Of a stretch of DNA of 30,395 nt, positions 26,700 through 30,395 are shown piece after piece. The notes below the pieces were generated by a model. That model searched no databases and had not been told where the DNA came from. It saw nothing but the letters and a program-made list of their open reading frames with translations. The DNA is from a virus. The translations under genes and the position numbers were made by a program. The DNA is taken from IMG/VR virus record IMGVR_UViG_3300027900_000008, positions 1 through 30,395 of that record; one strand, given 5' to 3'. How positions within the stretch are numbered: the first letter of the stretch is position 1; each line of letters starts with the position of its first letter.

Positions 26700-28646
26700 T
26701 CAACTGACGCCGATCTTGCTTAGGGTTTCCGCCGCCCTGGCATCGGACAAGCGGGCGTCAGACTGCGCCTTCTCGGCCTTCGCCAGCGCTTCAGTAGCTG
26801 CGGCGCGCATCAGGTCGGCGTTCGGGTCGGGCTGCGCTTGGGCCTGCTGCATGGCTTGCGCTTCTTCGTCCGTGGGCTTCAGCACGCCCATCTGAACCAG
26901 TTGCTTGCGGAAGTGCTCGTTGATGTCGCTCAGGCCCTGGCCTTCCATGTTCATGAGCGCGGCGGCCTGGAGAATCTTCTGAGTCTCCGGGTCTTGAGAG
27001 AGCGCCATCATCTGCGTCAGCGACTTGACCGTGGCCGCGCGCTTGCTGCTGCTGCTGGGGCCTACGTCGGTCGTCACGTCATATTGCGCATCGGACAAGT
27101 CGTTTTCGTACTCAATCTCGCCATCTTTGCCCACGATGGGGCGCATGAGTTCGACCGTGCTCGACTTGCCCTGCGCGCCGATGCCCTTCATCTTCCGGCC
27201 GGGCTCGACGTACAGCTCACGGGCCATGCCGAGCCACACTTCGCCGCAGCGGCGGATGGCCTTGGCAAAGTTGCTCATGTAGATGAACGTCTGCATGTCC
27301 AGGCGCTGTTGCACCATCTCGACGGCCTTGCCCGAGACATTGGCGACCACCTTGTCGCCCTGCTCTTGGTTGCCGAGAACGTCCTTGATGTCCTGCTCCA
27401 CGATCTGCAGCAGGGCAGCCATGGCGGGCGGGATCTGAGGGCTCTTGGTGTAGGCGATGGGGCCGGCGGGTTGCTGCGAGCCATCCGGGCCGATGATCGG
27501 GTTCAGCAGCAGATAGGCGTACTGCTTGAGGTTGTCTTCGGCCCACATCATCTGGTGCCCGGCGATCTGCTCGGGCAGCAGGATCGGCTTTTCCACGCTA
27601 GACAGCGCGCTGATTTCGGCCAGCTTGGAGCGCTGCATGTTCGCTAGGCGCTGAGCATCCTTGGCGAGCCGGACATGGCCCATGCAGCGCTCCACGTTGT
27701 CCACGAACCAGCGCTTGCCGTAGGTGACGATGATCGGGATGTGCCGGCCAGCGATATACCCGCAGTCTTCCAGCACCTTGGCGCCGCTCAGGAGGTACTT
27801 GCGCACCTTGCGCACCTTGATGCGCTTCTCGCCTACTTGGCGCGAGCCGATGGCCTCAAGCTGGGCAATCGTGTCCTCGTCTAGCTCGCTTTCGCGGTAA
27901 CGCTCCTCTTCTCCGTCAAGTCCCTGATAGATGCGGACGGTTTCCGAGCGCTCTTCGACACGGTAATACTCGGCCACGTACACCACATCGGGCGTTGACC
28001 AGTCGAATTCGTGCTGGTGGATGTCCTTCGGCCAGCTAGCGGGGTCGTCGCCCCATGCCTCTGTGTACGCCGCGGGCGTCATGCTCGTCAGGACGAAGCA
28101 GCGCCTAGCGTCTCCCTTGTCCTGGCGCTTGGACTGAAGATCGAAGAAGACCGAGCTATCAGCATCGAAGATCGGCTCGATCTTGATGCGCTGGCGCTCG
28201 TCTTCGTCGTCTTCCTCGTTCTCATACGCCGCCCGCAGGCGCCATGCCCCGATGCCACCGCCGACAGCTTCCTCGAAAGCGTTGTCATACGCTTCTTCAG
28301 CGCTTGAGTCCTGTTCGTCAGCCCGGTACAAGTCGTCGCACACATCGGCAAGGGCGTCATACTCCGCGCCTTCCTTGCTCACAAAGTCGACCGTGACGCG
28401 GTTCGCCCGGTACTCGCTGAAGATGCGTTGGACCGCAAGCGCGATCTTGTTCACCTCCATCTTCGGCTTGTTCTCGAACTGCGCGCCTAGCGGGCCTTCC
28501 CATTGAGCCCCGGCGATGCTGTAGAAGCGCCGATCCTGCAAGCACTGCTTCCGCTCATCCCGCACAGCCGACTGGATGGCGTCGAACTCGGCCATCGCTT
28601 CCTGATGGATGTCGTTCAGTCGCTCCTCTTTGGTTTGGCGGGCCAT
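26700..28646 (-). CDS. Portal protein, P22 gp1-like
   Basis: A 648-residue protein. The N-terminus (LNDIHQEAMAEFDAIQSAVR, then QCLQDRRFYSIAGAQWEGPL) and KMEVNKIALAVQRIFSEYRA are the P22-portal type. The core contains WRLRAAYENEEDDEDERQRI and IPIIVTYGKRWFVDNVERCM, followed by a helical region (NMQRSKLAEISALSSVEKPI). The C-terminal part from 560 is a long Gln/Ala-rich helix, probably the barrel, shorter than in P22 (725 residues). The dodecameric ring is the DNA entry and exit gate and binds terminase and the gp4-like protein. ATG 28646 follows AGGGAAACC. Confidence 0.93.
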   Translation of the reverse strand: MARQTKEERLNDIHQEAMAEFDAIQSAVRDERKQCLQDRRFYSIAGAQWEGPLGAQFENKPKMEVNKIALAVQRIFSEYRANRVTVDFVSKEGAEYDALADVCDDLYRADEQDSSAEEAYDNAFEEAVGGGIGAWRLRAAYENEEDDEDERQRIKIEPIFDADSSVFFDLQSKRQDKGDARRCFVLTSMTPAAYTEAWGDDPASWPKDIHQHEFDWSTPDVVYVAEYYRVEERSETVRIYQGLDGEEERYRESELDEDTIAQLEAIGSRQVGEKRIKVRKVRKYLLSGAKVLEDCGYIAGRHIPIIVTYGKRWFVDNVERCMGHVRLAKDAQRLANMQRSKLAEISALSSVEKPILLPEQIAGHQMMWAEDNLKQYAYLLLNPIIGPDGSQQPAGPIAYTKSPQIPPAMAALLQIVEQDIKDVLGNQEQGDKVVANVSGKAVEMVQQRLDMQTFIYMSNFAKAIRRCGEVWLGMARELYVEPGRKMKGIGAQGKSSTVELMRPIVGKDGEIEYENDLSDAQYDVTTDVGPSSSSKRAATVKSLTQMMALSQDPETQKILQAAALMNMEGQGLSDINEHFRKQLVQMGVLKPTDEEAQAMQQAQAQPDPNADLMRAAATEALAKAEKAQSDARLSDARAAETLSKIGVS

Positions 28647-28682
28647 TGGTGGTTTCCCTATTGCGCGTGGTGGCCGATTATG

Positions 28683-30017
28683 CTACCTGCTCCAGTGGTG
28701 CGCTATAGGCATGGGCACAGCGGCCGGCGGCTTTGCTGGCGCGGTCACGGCAGGAAACAGGGCAGTCAAGCCCCAGATGAGCGCATCGGCGCGGTTCGGG
28801 CTGCGGCTTCCGGTGTAGCCCGAGGTCGAAAACCCGGATAGTTCGTCCTCAAGATCAGGGAACATGCCGACATGGCGGACCTTCCCCTGTTCGTACAGGG
28901 CGGAGCACGGCTCGGCGCGCACGACCTTGCCACGGCTGGCGGTCACGGCGCGGAACGGCGTCCGGGGCCTGGCGGTCTCGATCACCTGGCGCACCATCGC
29001 CCCGCCATAGTTGGTTTCAGCCACCACGCAGTCGGCCTTGTGCCGGTCAAATGCGGTCGTTGCCACCTTGCCCCAGGTTGCAGGGCCTGCCTTCACTGTC
29101 AGGTCTTCGAGCACGTAGCAGGCGCCATCCGTGCCCAGGCCGACCACCACGATGCCTATTGCGTCGTTGTCCGACGATGCCTCGTCATCGGCGCCGCTCG
29201 GGTCAACCGCCACGACCACGCGCACCAAGTCGGGGACGCGGCCATCAAGCACGCGCCAGCGGTCGATATGCTCGTCAGGGAACAGGGCGTTCGGGTTCGC
29301 GTCTGAGAACCGGCCTTCGAGGAATCGAGCGCGCATCCGGGCCGGCAGGGATTCCAGCATGCGCAAGTATTCTGCTGACAGGTTTGCGCTGTTGTCGCCC
29401 GGGTTGATCGAAAACGCTTCGTAGTCCTCCGGCCGCGGCAGGCCTAGCCTGGTTTCCGGGTCGCGCTTCTCCACGAAGCGGCGGTACGTCCAGTGCGTCT
29501 TAGACGGCGGGTTGCAGTCATAGTACGCCCGGAGCCTGAGCGGCTGCGCCTCGGCTCCTTCTACCTGCTGCAGAGCTTTCTGGGCTAGGCGGGTCAGGGC
29601 TGTGTCGACCGACGATACCGGGATCTGGCTGCACTCGTTGAAGTACAGCGTTGCGAACTCCTGACCGAGAATCTTCTCGGTGCGGTCTTTGTCGTCCAGG
29701 CCGGCGAACCATATCTGACTGCCACCGGGAAGGCTTGCATAGCCATCCTGCTGGTGCACCTGATACTCGACGCCATTGAAGGCGGTTCTCATCACCTTCG
29801 GGAAGGTGTCCAGAATCACCGATGCCCGCAGGTGGTTGTATCGGAAGCGGAAGATCGCGTGACGGCTCTGCGGCGCCTTAAGCGCCCTCATCACCACGTT
29901 GCGCGTGAGAAGGAACGTCTTCCCCGACCGGCTGCCCCCGAATAGCATGCAGTGCGTAGCAGGCCCGGCTAGAACCTTCTGCGCTGCCTGCTGCCGCTCT
30001 GTGAGGGCAAACGTCAC
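28683..30017 (-). CDS. Terminase large subunit (TerL)
   Basis: A 444-residue protein. The ATPase domain has Walker A GGSRSGKT (27-34) and Walker B TLYFNE (123-128, Glu128 catalytic), followed by a coupling motif YYDCNPP (166-171). The nuclease domain shows Asp272 in VVAVDPSGADD, Glu334 in VVAETNYGG and Asp411 in SPNRADALIW, the RNase H-like metal triad. It moves DNA into the capsid through the portal and cuts it. Its start overlaps the small subunit gene by four bases. The size is normal for this group. It is the second gene of the late operon. Confidence 0.97.
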   Translation of the reverse strand: MTFALTERQQAAQKVLAGPATHCMLFGGSRSGKTFLLTRNVVMRALKAPQSRHAIFRFRYNHLRASVILDTFPKVMRTAFNGVEYQVHQQDGYASLPGGSQIWFAGLDDKDRTEKILGQEFATLYFNECSQIPVSSVDTALTRLAQKALQQVEGAEAQPLRLRAYYDCNPPSKTHWTYRRFVEKRDPETRLGLPRPEDYEAFSINPGDNSANLSAEYLRMLESLPARMRARFLEGRFSDANPNALFPDEHIDRWRVLDGRVPDLVRVVVAVDPSGADDEASSDNDAIGIVVVGLGTDGACYVLEDLTVKAGPATWGKVATTAFDRHKADCVVAETNYGGAMVRQVIETARPRTPFRAVTASRGKVVRAEPCSALYEQGKVRHVGMFPDLEDELSGFSTSGYTGSRSPNRADALIWGLTALFPAVTAPAKPPAAVPMPIAHHWSR

Positions 30018-30349
30018 AAGGCGCGGTCGTCGGGGCCGGCGATGATCCGAACCGGGCCGCCGCCGTCGCCGACATGCTCCATGCGGCTGAGCTTCGGCGC
30101 GGCGTATTCGGCCAGCTTCGAGAGCAAGTCAAGCGCGCGGGCAGGATCGGCAGGCTTCTGGCCTACTCCATCGGCCACTTGTTGCAGCCAAACCTGCACA
30201 TTTGCAGAGTTCGCCTCCAGCAACTGGCGCACGGTGTCGCGAAACTCGGTCGTTGACCTGTTCGGAACACCTTTTTTGCGGCCAGGGCCAGGAGTTCCGT
30301 CCCCAACCTTGCGTTTTTGCAAAGTCTGTTTATCGGAATCGTCGCTCAT
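30014..30349 (-). CDS. Terminase small subunit (TerS)
   Basis: A 111-residue protein, basic at the start (DKQTLQKRKVGDGTPGPGRK, then KGVPNRSTTEFRDTVRQLLE), with a GPGRKKGVPNR DNA-binding motif typical of TerS proteins that recognise the packaging site. The middle is helical (ANVQVWLQQVADGVG, ALDLLSKLAEYAAPKLSRME), and the tail is flexible. ATG 30349 follows GCAGGA. Overlap with the TerL gene supports the pair. The packaging site is often in or near this gene in P22-like phages, but I cannot point to it. Confidence 0.85.
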   Translation of the reverse strand: MSDDSDKQTLQKRKVGDGTPGPGRKKGVPNRSTTEFRDTVRQLLEANSANVQVWLQQVADGVGQKPADPARALDLLSKLAEYAAPKLSRMEHVGDGGGPVRIIAGPDDRAL

Positions 30350-30395
30350 TCCTGCATTGTTGCCGTTTTGGGTTCCTTTGGCAACAAAGCAAAAA
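30350..30395. other. Region upstream of the terminase genes
   Basis: The last 46 bases of the window. They contain the TerS ribosome binding site and an inverted repeat, GTTGCC (30360) and GGCAAC (30380), which could be a hairpin or part of an operator. The late promoter is probably beyond the window edge. Confidence 0.35.

Noticed and set aside
26838-27647. Plus-strand ORF of 269 residues in the portal gene
   Set aside because: Shadow of the portal coding sequence.
1-30395. tRNA genes, integrase or repressor gene
   Set aside because: I looked for cloverleaf signatures, tyrosine or serine recombinase motifs and helix-turn-helix repressor proteins and saw none that could be supported.

Overview
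The window looks like part of the genome of a tailed phage or prophage with a P22-type (podovirus) virion module and a GC-rich host, probably a betaproteobacterium of the Burkholderiales. The host is inferred from base composition and protein style only. No host gene, tRNA, rRNA, integrase or protein repressor was recognised.

Layout. 1-823 (+): four short genes, the first cut by the window edge, two with a membrane segment. 824-1393: no convincing gene. It holds a sigma70-like promoter (953-981) followed at once by a three-way-junction RNA (about 1015-1100). The RNA's second hairpin loop is complementary to the start of the same transcript, as in the C4/CI antisense immunity RNAs of phages P1, P7 and P4. 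1394-3304 (+): a RecE-like PD-(D/E)XK exonuclease, a conserved partner protein and a degenerate HNH protein. 3377-8496 (+): a chain of small phage accessory genes separated by ten complete integron-type attC sites plus two half-sites. 8527-9155 (+): two more small early genes.

9166-30349 (-): the late genes, listed here in transcription order from the right. Small and large terminase, portal, scaffold, coat (with its own promoter-like sequence), several head/tail proteins, P22 gp4-like and gp10-like tail accessory proteins, a possible needle protein, three DNA-ejection-type proteins, a head-binding tailspike with a pectate-lyase-like fold, a 59-residue repeat protein, then the lysis group (membrane proteins, holin, TIGR02594-type endolysin, Rz-like spanin with an embedded Rz1-like lipoprotein). 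The early and late blocks converge with only 10 bases between stop codons.

Main result. The cassette array is the unusual part. Every attC has the same asymmetry (an extra T in the right arm of the + strand), which places the canonical attC reading direction on the minus strand, although every cassette gene is on the plus strand. The gene units therefore read attC first, then the gene, then a stop at or just before the next core. Core boxes co-vary within each unit. In five sites the apical loop of the attC hairpin carries a Shine-Dalgarno sequence and an ATG, and in three units this is the only start I can see, so the attC arm is translated as an N-terminal tag. The array lacks an integron integrase, so mobility would have to be supplied in trans.
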